This document shows positions 1-8,673 of a DNA stretch of 64,000 nucleotides, one piece after another. Location: contig NZ_CAJGZJ010000004.1 in assembly GCF_904846225.1 (NCBI RefSeq), forward strand, positions 62,001 to 126,000, read 5' to 3'. Source of the DNA: Psychrobacter immobilis (lineage in GTDB: Bacteria; Pseudomonadota; Gammaproteobacteria; Pseudomonadales; Moraxellaceae). Below the pieces are notes generated by a model, which made no database searches, had not been told where the DNA came from, and saw nothing but the letters and a program-made list of their open reading frames with translations. The position numbers were made by a program, and so were the translations under genes. Every line of letters starts with the position of its first letter. Position 1 is the stretch's first letter.

Positions 1-114
1 ACCGTCTTCGTCTAACTCTGGTTTGTACTTCAGTACCATTAATAAGACGCCGAGGATAAACGCCCAGCACATGAAACTTAGAATGGTAATCCAAGAACTC
101 CAAAAAAATGTCAT
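1..114 (-). CDS. ccoP: cbb3 oxidase diheme subunit CcoP, 5' fragment
   Basis: The N-terminal 38 codons of the next gene of the cco operon, cut by the window edge. The ATG at 114 overlaps the ccoQ stop as ATGA, which signals translational coupling. The visible protein starts MTFFWSSWITILSFMCWAF and is one hydrophobic helix followed by an acidic stretch (PELDEDG), as in the N-terminal membrane anchor of CcoP. CcoP normally carries two c-type heme domains that pass electrons to CcoO; those domains lie outside the window, so the name rests on position in ccoNOQP and on the anchor. Confidence 0.85.
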   Translation of the reverse strand, partial: MTFFWSSWITILSFMCWAFILGVLLMVLKYKPELDEDG

Positions 115-293
115 CGTTTATCCTTATTGCGCTGCTCGTCAGACAGAGATTTTATATCCTCATCATCAAGCGCAAGTTGTGCATCTTCTTCGAAGCGTTT
201 TTTGTTTTTTGGCGAATACGCCCACCATGCAATACTTATAAAGGCAATAAAGGCAGAAACGGTCGCAATTGTTTGTAATTCACCAATACCCAT
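111..293 (-). CDS. ccoQ: cbb3 oxidase small subunit CcoQ
   Basis: A 60-residue protein with one membrane helix (about residues 8-26) followed by a charged cytoplasmic tail, the usual CcoQ/FixQ plan. Its start codon overlaps the ccoO stop (TAATG) and its stop overlaps the ccoP start (ATGA), so it is coupled on both sides. CcoQ stabilises the assembled cbb3 oxidase. Alone the sequence would be weak evidence; the operon position makes the call firm. Confidence 0.9.
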   Translation of the reverse strand: MGIGELQTIATVSAFIAFISIAWWAYSPKNKKRFEEDAQLALDDEDIKSLSDEQRNKDKR

Positions 294-931
294 TAGCGCT
301 GTCCTTCCATCGCGGTACCCAGCTGTTGTAGATAGGCGACTAAAGCATCAAGCTCAGTGGCACCAAGCACAGCATCAGGAGCGCCTTCGATGTCTTCTTC
401 AGTATAAGGAACACCAAAGCGATCGCGGAATAAGCGCATTTTAGTTTGAACGTTTGACCCATTCACCTCGTTGGTAGCCAGCCATGGAAAACCAGGCATT
501 ACTGATTCTGGAACCAATGAACGTGGGTCTATCAAATGCTGTTTTTGCCAATCTTCAGAATAGCGTCCACCAACACGTGCTAGATCAGGCCCAGTACGTT
601 TTGAACCCCATAAAAATGGATGATCCCACGTAGATTCAGCCGCACGTGAATATGGTCCATAACGCTCAACTTCAGCACGTAGTGGACGAATCATTTGGGT
701 ATGACAGACGTGACACCCTTCACGAATATAGATATCACGACCTTCGAACTCTAGTGCAGTCCATGGTTCCATAGAAGGAAGGGGAGCGTTCACTCCACCT
801 TCCTCAGGGCCCTTGTTATCATATATCAATGGTACGATTTCAACTAGCGTTGCAAAGCTAATAGCAATAACGATACCGATGACCAACAAGCCTGTATTTT
901 TTTCAATAATCTCATGCGGTGTACCAGCCAT
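293..931 (-). CDS. ccoO: cbb3 oxidase monoheme cytochrome c subunit CcoO
   Basis: A 212-residue membrane-anchored cytochrome c. An N-terminal helix (about residues 13-35) is followed by a periplasmic domain with one heme-binding motif CHVCH near residue 73. A Met in the segment SVMPGFPW is the likely distal heme ligand. Length and layout match CcoO/FixO, which shuttles electrons from CcoP to the CcoN active site. It begins 9 nt after ccoN and is translationally coupled to ccoQ. Confidence 0.96.
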   Translation of the reverse strand: MAGTPHEIIEKNTGLLVIGIVIAISFATLVEIVPLIYDNKGPEEGGVNAPLPSMEPWTALEFEGRDIYIREGCHVCHTQMIRPLRAEVERYGPYSRAAESTWDHPFLWGSKRTGPDLARVGGRYSEDWQKQHLIDPRSLVPESVMPGFPWLATNEVNGSNVQTKMRLFRDRFGVPYTEEDIEGAPDAVLGATELDALVAYLQQLGTAMEGQR

Positions 932-940
932 GATCGCTCC

Positions 941-2425
941 TTATACGTTAGCAGCTGTTGAAGTTTCATCGACACTAGGTTCATGATCTGTTGGATCTGC
1001 GATACTTACAGGCTTGCCATCTGGCATTTTGATTGTTTTATAGCAGTTATATGCCATCACAAACATACCTGATAAATATAGTGATCCACCAAAAGCACGG
1101 CCCATATATGGGAAATGTGAAAACTCAACGGTATCAACAAAACTGTATAACAAAGTACCATCAGGGTTCGTTGCAAGCCACATCATTCCCTGACCAATAC
1201 CTGAAATCCACATCGATACGATATAGAAAATAGTACCCGCAGTCGCCAACCAAAAATGCGTTGTAATTAAGCTGATAGAGTACATTTTTGGCTTATTATA
1301 AATACGTGGTAATAACACATATAGCGAACCAATCGTAATCATCCCAACCCAGCCAAGTGCACCCGAGTGTACGTGACCGATTGTCCAGTCTGTATTATGC
1401 GACAGCGCATTAACGGTCTTAATAGCCATCATTGGACCTTCGAACGTCGACATCGCATAAAACGACAACGCCACGATCATAAAGCGAATGATAGGATCGG
1501 TACGCAGCTTATCCCAACTGCCTGACAGCGTTAGTACACCGTTAATCATACCACCCCAAGATGGTGCAAATAGGATGATAGAGAACACCATTGCTAGTGA
1601 TTGAGTCCAATCTGGTAGCGCTGAATAATGTAAATGGTGACCACCGGCCCACATATATGAAGCAATCAATGCCCAAAAGTGAACGATAGACAAGCGATAA
1701 GAATAAATAGGACGACCAATCTGTACAGGGACAAAATAATACATCATCCCAAGGAAAGCGGCTGTTAGATAAAAGCCGACGGCATTATGTCCGTACCACC
1801 ATTGCACCATTGCATCCGTGGCGCCACCAAATATTGAATAAGACTTAAAAGCACTAACAGGAATTGCCATACTGTTAACAATATGCAATAGGGCAATCGT
1901 GATAATAAAGGCGGCAAAGAACCAGTTAGCAACATAGATATGTGAGGTTTTTCGTTTGATGAGCGTACCAAAAAAGACGATGGCATAAGATATCCATACC
2001 AAAGCGATTAAAATATCGATTGGCCACTCAAGCTCAGCATATTCTTTGGTTGACGTCAGCCCTAAAGGAAGGGTGATGACAGCTGATACGATAACCGCTT
2101 GCCAACCCCAAAAGGTAAACCAAGCCAAATAAGGAGCAAATAATCGCGTCTTACAAGTGCGTTGAACAATATAATAAGACGTTGCAAACAAGGCAGAGCC
2201 ACCGAACGCAAAAATGACCGCATTGGTATGTAGTGGTCTGAGACGACTAAATGTTATCCATGGAATGTCAGCGTTAAGAGCTGGCCAAACCAGCTCTGAA
2301 GCAATGAACACACCAAGGCTCATGCCGATGATGCCCCATACCACGGCCATGGTCGTAAAAAACCGGATGACAGTAATTTCGTACTCACGGTCTATTGGGG
2401 CGACTGCTGTGTTTTGTAAACTCAT
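941..2425 (-). CDS. ccoN: cbb3 oxidase catalytic subunit CcoN
   Basis: A 494-residue polytopic heme-copper oxidase subunit I of the C (cbb3) type with about 12 membrane helices. Conserved His positions are visible: [12 protein letters not shown] (low-spin heme ligand region), [12 protein letters not shown] (Cu-B ligand helix), [13 protein letters not shown] (paired His) and [16 protein letters not shown] (heme ligands). It reduces oxygen to water at the inner membrane with high oxygen affinity and pumps protons. It is first in the ccoNOQP operon and has a good ribosome site (AAGGAA) upstream. I found no convincing FNR/Anr box in the upstream region by eye. Confidence 0.97.
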   Translation of the reverse strand: MSLQNTAVAPIDREYEITVIRFFTTMAVVWGIIGMSLGVFIASELVWPALNADIPWITFSRLRPLHTNAVIFAFGGSALFATSYYIVQRTCKTRLFAPYLAWFTFWGWQAVIVSAVITLPLGLTSTKEYAELEWPIDILIALVWISYAIVFFGTLIKRKTSHIYVANWFFAAFIITIALLHIVNSMAIPVSAFKSYSIFGGATDAMVQWWYGHNAVGFYLTAAFLGMMYYFVPVQIGRPIYSYRLSIVHFWALIASYMWAGGHHLHYSALPDWTQSLAMVFSIILFAPSWGGMINGVLTLSGSWDKLRTDPIIRFMIVALSFYAMSTFEGPMMAIKTVNALSHNTDWTIGHVHSGALGWVGMITIGSLYVLLPRIYNKPKMYSISLITTHFWLATAGTIFYIVSMWISGIGQGMMWLATNPDGTLLYSFVDTVEFSHFPYMGRAFGGSLYLSGMFVMAYNCYKTIKMPDGKPVSIADPTDHEPSVDETSTAANV

Positions 2426-3264
2426 TGGATGGTTCCTTTACAGCCTAAATTATCAACAGAATTAACTAAGGTGCCGCATACCTGTATTAAAAAATAATAT
2501 ACAGATCATCATTGCGGTACATGCTGTTTTTTTGACTTGCTTGTTTCCCTGAGATTATTAACTAACGATCTAAGCTTTTTCTCTATATCATTTAATATTA
2601 ATAGATAAAAGTATTCAAAACGCCCTGCGCTCACAGTTAATCGATAGTGGGATTATTAATAAATCGTCAAGGTAACTAAGAAGGCGCACCGTTATTAAGC
2701 ATTAAGCATTAAGCATCTAATGAGGCTAAGTAGCTATCTTCGCGATTACCAAAAAACTTATAAAATCGAAGATAGATGCCAACATCCATACAAACGTAGT
2801 GGATATGGACATATGCTAGCGGTGGCTGACAAAAAAACACGTATATGTAATTTTTAGTTAAAACTCCTGACTCTGTTTAAGGGTATTGTAACGCAATCTT
2901 AAGGAAATATCATCAGAACTGTACGGTAAAATACAAACTCTTTGGTAAAAATCTTAATGAGAAGATTATTGTTACTCTTCTGCCTGTCTATTTTAGACAC
3001 AATTTTGAACGCGTATCTGAATCAGAAAATCACAGTAATTATTAAAATGTACCGTGAACGCTCAAAGTATTTTTGTAACAATCGCAGTCTTAGTTTAATA
3101 AATAGGTTTTACTTATCATCAATTCGACCCTTATAATGAGGCCGAGCATGATTGACAACAGCGTTTTTTATATCGCTATTATCTGACTTATAAAATTTGA
3201 AATTTAGTCAGGCAAAGGCGCTAAAATTTTTTAGCCTAACATAATACTAATTAAGGACAATAAT
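2426..3264. other. 839-nt gene-free region upstream of ccoN
   Basis: This AT-rich stretch separates the divergent ccoN and SCP2-domain genes and should hold both promoters. I see no convincing coding sequence: the only open frame (2942-3136, plus) is a hydrophobic/basic AT-driven frame without a ribosome site. A heptamer ATTAAGC occurs three times in tandem at about 2695-2715. No FNR-type TTGAT-N4-ATCAA site was found. Confidence 0.5.
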
Positions 3265-3654
3265 ATGGCCATATTTTTGACAAATGAATGGTTTGAGCAA
3301 GTTGAGCAGATGGGTGGAGAAGCGGGTGAGCTTAATTTGCCACCAGCACTTGCTAATATGATCGTTAATTTAAAGGTTTCTGATGCTGAGCAAGATATCG
3401 AAGCCAACTTTGCGAATGGTTTATTACATCGTGGCTTAAATGACTCAGCAACCACTACCTTGTTACTTGATCGCGATATCTTACAATCAATCATCACAGA
3501 CTTTGATACCAATCAAATTATGGGTGCATTTATGAGTGGTAAAATTCGCGTTGAAGGCGATATGTCACAGTTAATGGCGGTACAGACTGCTCGTCCAAGT
3601 GCTGAGCAAAAAGAGCTGTATACTCGTATCAAGTCAATGACGACAATGGCTTAA
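3265..3654 (+). CDS. SCP2 sterol-binding domain protein
   Basis: A 129-residue protein made almost entirely of one SCP2-like lipid-binding fold. The C-terminal half shows the family pattern: alternating hydrophobic strands, LLLDRDILQSIITD, then GAFMSGKIRVEGDMSQLMAV, which matches the family's 'F..GkikveGDm..l..l' motif. There is no signal peptide, so it is probably a cytosolic carrier of an acyl or sterol-like ligand. It stands alone with a strong terminator 40 nt downstream. Ligand and pathway cannot be read from sequence. Confidence 0.85.
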   Translation: MAIFLTNEWFEQVEQMGGEAGELNLPPALANMIVNLKVSDAEQDIEANFANGLLHRGLNDSATTTLLLDRDILQSIITDFDTNQIMGAFMSGKIRVEGDMSQLMAVQTARPSAEQKELYTRIKSMTTMA

Positions 3655-3692
3655 TCGTATATTTTTCTGCGTATTTCAAAATTATTTGCATA

Positions 3693-3724
3693 AAAAAGCC
3701 CCTAATTCATATTAGGGGCTTTTT
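3693..3724 (+). terminator. Rho-independent terminator after the SCP2 gene
   Basis: Perfect 10-bp stem AGCCCCTAAT / ATTAGGGGCT with loop TCAT, preceded by A6 and followed by T4. It closes the transcription unit of the SCP2-domain gene. Confidence 0.9.
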
Positions 3725-3805
3725 CGTCGATAATGTCTCGTCTTAAGATAATTTTAGCAGTAGATATAGCCAGTTCGAAATAAAGTTGATACGTCAGTAG
3801 CTGCG

Positions 3806-3879
3806 TGCTACTGGATAAATTTTTCTAGCTTGCTGTTCGCAAGCGTGACAGAGGCTGCGAAAAACTTACCTCAGTAGCA
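3806..3879. repeat. Dispersed hairpin element, copy 1
   Basis: A 74-nt intergenic element that recurs at 42215-42300. The shared core runs from GGATAAATTTTTCT through GCTTGCTG and GACAGAGGCTGCGAAAAA. The two ends of the core pair with each other (GGATAA-TTTTTC with GAAAAA-TTA-CC). Here the outer arms are GCTACTG (3807-3813) and CAGTAGC (3872-3878). The second copy has entirely different outer arms that are also complementary, so the hairpin rather than the arm sequence is conserved. Confidence 0.75.
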
Positions 3880-3923
3880 ATGCATCGGATTTAAAGTAAA
3901 TCGACTATATCTCTTTAGTTCAA

Positions 3924-4895
3924 TTAACTGGCTTTCGATTTCGCAGCCGCTTGCTGATTTTCTTTATAAATCGCTGCTTGTAGCCAAACGTTTGCTTGTA
4001 CATAGTCATGTACTTTAATGCTAGCAGTCTCTGCGGTATTCAGCGCTCCGATACGCACAACGAATGGATCTGCGTCTTGTTCACGTAGAGTCACGACATC
4101 AAATAAAATGATGGGTTTTCCATTGAACACTGTTTCTTGTTTACCAAGCACTTGACCTTGGCACCAAGCTTCGTCTTCTTGCCCTAAGGTATCACCAAAT
4201 AAGTATGCACACATATGACCCAAGTTGATTTCTACCGGAGCCATTTGTTCTTTGGTCTCAGGCGTCCATTCACTGATCTGCTCTTGTAGATCATCTGGAA
4301 TTTTTCCGTCATTGGCTGCGACGATATCGTTAAATGCACGGTGATAGCGAATTGACTCTTTATCTTCTATCATGATCACCTCTTTTTGTTCACTCAGCTT
4401 GATCTCGTGTGCCCAAGCGCTGAAGTTTACAAAATAAGAGGTATCGCGCTGGTATAGATGACGATTGGTGGTATAAAGCTGGTCAAAAGCATAGATGATA
4501 CTGCCATCAGCGGTGCGCAAGCGTAAGACTGCATCGTGTGAGTTGTCATTGGCAATGATGCGCTCAATTTTACAATTAAGGCCATAAGGACTATCGACAC
4601 AAGGATAGGCGTTGATGAAGCACTCAGGCTTACCGTCTTTCATCGCCAAGACTTGATTGATATGACAGGGCTGGTCTTCAGATAATAACAGGCAGCTGTC
4701 TTGAGCGCTCACATTGCCATTGAGACCTTTAGGCATGGCTGCTTTTTCAATCATCTTCTGTAGCCATTCTGGCACGTCATGACTCATGTCATTGGTCAAG
4801 ATACTCCAATGATCGGCATGACCGGCAGATTGCTCGTCAGTCAAAATGATTTTGGTGGGCGATTGGATGTTTTTATATTGATAATTAATGGTCAT
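3924..4895 (-). CDS. Conserved hypothetical protein
   Basis: A 323-residue soluble protein I do not recognise. It has no signal peptide, membrane helix or nucleotide-binding motif. Several Cys lie in the first third (DSCLLL, QPCHIN, PECFINAYPCVDSPYGLNC), which could bind a metal or form disulfides. The frame is also open to a TTG at 4907, but the ATG at 4895 is preferred because a GAG ribosome-site-like motif lies at the right distance. It is followed by the hairpin element at 3806-3879 and is not clearly in an operon. Confidence 0.75.
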   Translation of the reverse strand: MTINYQYKNIQSPTKIILTDEQSAGHADHWSILTNDMSHDVPEWLQKMIEKAAMPKGLNGNVSAQDSCLLLSEDQPCHINQVLAMKDGKPECFINAYPCVDSPYGLNCKIERIIANDNSHDAVLRLRTADGSIIYAFDQLYTTNRHLYQRDTSYFVNFSAWAHEIKLSEQKEVIMIEDKESIRYHRAFNDIVAANDGKIPDDLQEQISEWTPETKEQMAPVEINLGHMCAYLFGDTLGQEDEAWCQGQVLGKQETVFNGKPIILFDVVTLREQDADPFVVRIGALNTAETASIKVHDYVQANVWLQAAIYKENQQAAAKSKAS

Positions 4896-5346
4896 GAAAA
4901 TACTCAAAATTAAGTCAGCGTGAGGTTTGGATCTGAAACTGCTATTGCTTTATATCACAAAACATTCCACATTATTGGTTTATGATAGTGAGCAACGTTA
5001 TCGTCAGTACAGAGTCAACAAACAGCAATGAATGGTTAATGACAATTGTCTTTAGCATACAATATATAGGTATTGACGTAAGTAATAGCAAGCCCCTCAT
5101 AAAAAATAGTAACAAAACCAAATCTTTTATCAGAAAATACGCCCATTTTTCGCTAATGACTGGCACATATCAGCCAAATTGTGTCAAACTAGCTCCCTTT
5201 TGACAGCTGTCTTCGGCTCGTCTTAAACCCTGTTTTTGTGTTCGATGTATATGAGAGCATGGCAGATGTAAAAGTAGGATGCATTTGCTATTGCTCATTT
5301 TATAGCATATATAAAGTCGCACGTAGATAAGATAAAGAGTTTGAAT
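4896..5346. other. 451-nt region upstream of lolC, no gene seen
   Basis: AT-rich divergent spacer between the hypothetical gene (minus) and lolC (plus). Overlapping open frames on both strands (about 4972-5203) look non-coding: no ribosome site and no recognisable domain. The region should contain the promoters of both flanking genes, but I cannot assign them with confidence. Confidence 0.4.
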
Positions 5347-6582
5347 ATGTTTCGTCCTTTAGCGTTATTTATCGGCTTACGTTACACCCGAGCAGAGCGT
5401 AGTAATGGGTTTATTTCCTTTATCTCGCTCATCTCGATGATTGGTCTGACTCTTGGGGTTGCCGTATTGATTACGGTGCTATCGGTCATGAATGGTTTTG
5501 ATCGTGAACTAAAGACCCGTATTTTGGGCATGGTGCCGCAAGCAACGGTTGTCTCAACTGAAATTATCGGTGATTGGGAGCAATTGGCTGATAAGATCAA
5601 AAAAGATCCAGAAGTTGCCGCAGTAGCACCCTTTATCCAACTGCAAGGAATGTTGACATCAAATGGTCAGGTGGCGGGGATCATGGTGACTGGTGTCGAA
5701 CCTAAATATGAAAAAAACGTCTCCATCATCAATAACCATATGGTTAAAGGTAATATCGATACCTTAAAAAATGGTGAATTCAGTATTGTATTGGGTGAAG
5801 AGATGGTGCAGTCATTGGGGCTGCAGTTGGGCGACAAAGTGACATTGGTGTTGCCAGAGGCATCGCCGTCGCCCGCAGGTGTGATTCCACGCTTTAAGCG
5901 TTTTACCTTGACAGGCATATTTAGTATTAGCCCAGAAGTGGATAGCCTCATGGCTTTTATTCCCATGGGTGATGCCGCAAAACTGCTCCGTCTTCCAGAA
6001 GGGGCGCAGGGCATTCGTATGAAGCTTAATGATATTTTTACGGCACCAATTGCAGCAGAAAAAGCAGCAGCACTAGCGCCTGAGCAGTTGTATCCCAATA
6101 ATTGGACACAAACTCATGGCAATCTGTTTGGCGCGATTCAAATGGAAAAGGCCATGGTTGGGTTATTGCTATTCCTAATTATATTGGTCGCTGCTTTTAA
6201 TATTGTTTCCAGCTTAGTGATGCTCGTCACTGACAAAAAAGCAGACATTGCGATTTTAAAAACCTTTGGCGCATCTCCTCGTTTGATTACTCAAATCTTT
6301 ATGGTACAAGGTGTGGTCATCGGCTTCATCGGTACGATTGCTGGTACGATATTGGGCATTATATTTGCACTCACAGTCAGTGATATTTTAGGATTTATTA
6401 ACCAAACTTTTCATCTAAACTTGTTTGATGCTTATTTTGTTAACTATTTGCCATCGGAGCTGCGTTTATTGGATGTTGTCTTAATTACAGGAGCGTCATT
6501 TATACTGAGCTTCTTGGCAACCATTTATCCGGCACGTCGAGCGGCTAAAATCCAACCTGCACAAACATTGCGTTATGAGTAA
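5347..6582 (+). CDS. lolC: Lipoprotein-releasing ABC permease, LolC/LolE (LolF-type)
   Basis: A 411-residue ABC permease of the MacB/FtsX fold. One membrane helix lies near residues 20-45, then a large periplasmic domain (about 46-265), then three C-terminal helices. The N-terminal ...LFIGLRYTRAERSNGFISFIS is the LolC/E signature. With LolD it extracts outer-membrane lipoproteins from the inner membrane and hands them to LolA. The ATG at 5347 (AAGAG, 7-nt spacing) is preferred over an in-frame TTG at 5341. Only one permease gene precedes lolD and no second copy follows, suggesting a single-permease (LolDF-like) arrangement. Confidence 0.92.
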   Translation: MFRPLALFIGLRYTRAERSNGFISFISLISMIGLTLGVAVLITVLSVMNGFDRELKTRILGMVPQATVVSTEIIGDWEQLADKIKKDPEVAAVAPFIQLQGMLTSNGQVAGIMVTGVEPKYEKNVSIINNHMVKGNIDTLKNGEFSIVLGEEMVQSLGLQLGDKVTLVLPEASPSPAGVIPRFKRFTLTGIFSISPEVDSLMAFIPMGDAAKLLRLPEGAQGIRMKLNDIFTAPIAAEKAAALAPEQLYPNNWTQTHGNLFGAIQMEKAMVGLLLFLIILVAAFNIVSSLVMLVTDKKADIAILKTFGASPRLITQIFMVQGVVIGFIGTIAGTILGIIFALTVSDILGFINQTFHLNLFDAYFVNYLPSELRLLDVVLITGASFILSFLATIYPARRAAKIQPAQTLRYE

Positions 6583-6613
6583 ATAGGTTTATAAATGACC
6601 TAAATTATTGCTT

Positions 6614-6651
6614 AGTTTTGATTAAAAAGTATGTATGTTTTAATCAAAACT
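6614..6651. repeat. Perfect 14-bp AT-rich inverted repeat between lolC and lolD
   Basis: AGTTTTGATTAAAA (6614-6627) and TTTTAATCAAAACT (6638-6651) are exact reverse complements around a 10-nt loop. It lies 31 nt after lolC and 60 nt before lolD. It may be a weak terminator, an mRNA stability hairpin or an operator. Confidence 0.7.
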
Positions 6652-6711
6652 TGGGTCTAAACAGTCTTGATAAAGCATCAACTTCAGTATAAATAGAATA
6701 AAGGAAGCGTT

Positions 6712-7392
6712 ATGTCTGCCATTTTAGAGGCGAGAGATATCAACAAGATATATGATGAAGGGGCGGTCAGTACGCAAGTATTGACTGGATTGGATTTAAC
6801 GGTCCATCCTGGCGAACGCATTGCTATCGTTGGTACCAGTGGTTCGGGTAAGAGCACCTTGTTACACTTGCTCGGTGGACTTGATACGCCAACCAGTGGT
6901 GAGGTCTGGCTACATGGCCAATTATTGAACAGTATGAATGAGACTGAACGTGGAGCGATGCGTAATAAGTATTTAGGGTTTATCTATCAATTTCATCACT
7001 TATTGGCTGAGTTTACTGCTATTGAAAACGTCGCTATGCCTTTATTGATGCGTCCAGAGGTGTCGACCACTGAAGCGCGCCAACAAGCCATCGATATTCT
7101 AGAAAGTGTGGGTCTTGAACACCGTTTGGCGCACAGACCTGGTGAGCTATCAGGCGGTGAACGTCAACGTGTGGCTATTGCTCGTGCACTTGTCACTAAG
7201 CCGTCGCTTATTTTAGCCGATGAGCCGACGGGTAACTTGGATTATGATAATGCGCAAAGCGTTTTTGGTCTGTTGTCAGAGTTACAAAACACGATGCAAA
7301 CGGCACTATTAATGGTGACTCATGATCGCAATTTAGCCGCTCTTGCAGATCGACAGCTTTTGCTACGTAATGGTCATTGGGAACAGTACTAA
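6712..7392 (+). CDS. lolD: Lipoprotein-releasing ATPase LolD
   Basis: A 226-residue ABC ATPase. Walker [10 protein letters not shown] is at about residues 41-49, the signature is LSGGERQR, Walker B is LILADEPTG, and the H-loop is MVTHDR. Family-specific features include [11 protein letters not shown] at the Q-loop and [11 protein letters not shown] after Walker B, typical of the LolD/MacB group. It powers lipoprotein release together with the preceding permease, 129 nt upstream. A ribosome site (AAGGAAG) precedes the ATG. Confidence 0.95.
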   Translation: MSAILEARDINKIYDEGAVSTQVLTGLDLTVHPGERIAIVGTSGSGKSTLLHLLGGLDTPTSGEVWLHGQLLNSMNETERGAMRNKYLGFIYQFHHLLAEFTAIENVAMPLLMRPEVSTTEARQQAIDILESVGLEHRLAHRPGELSGGERQRVAIARALVTKPSLILADEPTGNLDYDNAQSVFGLLSELQNTMQTALLMVTHDRNLAALADRQLLLRNGHWEQY

Positions 7393-7428
7393 GCGCTTTA
7401 CGCAGTCAGAATAAAAAGGATAAATATA

Positions 7429-7746
7429 ATGAAAAAAGAGGAAGACCCAATTGAGGCTTTTGGCAGTGCTGAAGAAGGCAACGAGCCATTAAAACCCTAT
7501 ATGGATTCGACGTTATTCGACACGTTTGATAGACAAGCACAAGTAGATTTACTAACCCCTGTTTTTGACGCTATGACTTTGGCTGGGGTTGACTATAGTT
7601 TGACGGCTCAGGATAGCGCGACAGGAAAGCGCTATACGCTGCTCAAAGACGAAAAAGTAATTGATGTCTTTGTAATGGACACAAATCTTGCTGATAATAT
7701 TCAGGCCGCTATAGACAAGCATAAAAAAGAAAATGGAATAGTGTAG
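7429..7746 (+). CDS. Small acidic hypothetical protein
   Basis: A 105-residue cytosolic protein, 36 nt downstream of lolD and preceded by AAAAGGA, so probably co-transcribed with it. The first 30 residues are acidic and probably disordered (KKEEDPIEAFGSAEEGNEP); the rest looks like a small alpha/beta fold. I recognise no family. A link to lipoprotein trafficking is possible only by position. Confidence 0.7.
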   Translation: MKKEEDPIEAFGSAEEGNEPLKPYMDSTLFDTFDRQAQVDLLTPVFDAMTLAGVDYSLTAQDSATGKRYTLLKDEKVIDVFVMDTNLADNIQAAIDKHKKENGIV

Positions 7747-7861
7747 ATTGTGTCGAACATTTACAAATAGACGCTTAGCATGACTAAACTTACCGTTTTC
7801 GACTTTGAACCACCCAAAAAACAGTCTCTGTCAGTGCCATGGTCGAATAATCAAATACGGC

Positions 7862-8437
7862 CTAATTTTTAGGAATTCTATCAGAAGACTGTTGTTGACG
7901 TTTTTGCCAGCTAACCACTGTTTTATAACGCCAGATCGCTTTAAATGCCAATCCACAAATGATGCTGCTTACAATAGCTAAGATTGTGAGTCCTATACAA
8001 AAGGCCGCAAGCGATACGGTCCCGCGATAGGTCACGAATGGATTGGCACCATTTGACAGTAACCATAAGCTAAAGTCTGTAATCATGCGAGCGATGAGTC
8101 GTAGACTAATCATTGGCGCGTCGATAATTTTGGCACCAATATAGTAGCCTGCGTAAAAAATAGGCAGGCTAGTGAGCGGATTGGTAATCCAAGTCAAACC
8201 AAGTGCCATAGGAACATTGGCACGAAAAATTAGTGAGCCTATCAACGCTAATAGCATTTGCCCTGGTAATGGAAAAAAAGCCGTTAGTACTCCAATGTAG
8301 ACCGCTTTATTCAGACTGTGACGATTGAAGTGCCATAGCCGTGGATCAGCCAAATGCGGTGCGAACAATTTTAAGGTGCGACTTTCCAAGATTTTCTCTG
8401 GCGTAGGCAGCAATGCTTTCAGATGTTTTTTGGGCAC
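7862..8437 (-). CDS. DUF2062 membrane protein
   Basis: A 191-residue membrane protein matching DUF2062: N-terminal ...SLNKAVYIGVLTAFFPLPGQMLLALIGSLIFRAN, then WITNPLTSLPIFY, a motif typical of this family. There are three to four membrane helices and a basic C-terminus. The start is a GTG at 8437 with AAGG about 7 nt upstream. DUF2062 proteins are often found near comEC in gammaproteobacteria, and comEC is divergently oriented here. Its function is unknown. Confidence 0.85.
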   Translation of the reverse strand: MPKKHLKALLPTPEKILESRTLKLFAPHLADPRLWHFNRHSLNKAVYIGVLTAFFPLPGQMLLALIGSLIFRANVPMALGLTWITNPLTSLPIFYAGYYIGAKIIDAPMISLRLIARMITDFSLWLLSNGANPFVTYRGTVSLAAFCIGLTILAIVSSIICGLAFKAIWRYKTVVSWQKRQQQSSDRIPKN

Positions 8438-8673
8438 AGGATCGCCTTTAATCGTTAACTACATTCCGCTCAATCGCATTGATGGGCTGGTAGAAAATCA
8501 TGTTATTGATAAACAATATAAGTGAGTATATATAGGATAATGATATTAGATTATCGTCATCGCAATACGTCTAATCAGTATAGGGCAATATATATGTAAA
8601 TGCTATTACCTGACGTATCAGTTGCTGTCTGTAGTCGTATTATAATATTCATCTTATCAAGCAAGGAGCGTTG

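Noticed and set aside
2942..3136. 64-codon plus-strand open frame upstream of the SCP2 gene
   Set aside because: AT-driven composition, no ribosome site and no recognisable domain; treated as non-coding spacer.
4972..5203. Overlapping open frames on both strands upstream of lolC
   Set aside because: AT-rich, no ribosome site or domain; likely chance frames.
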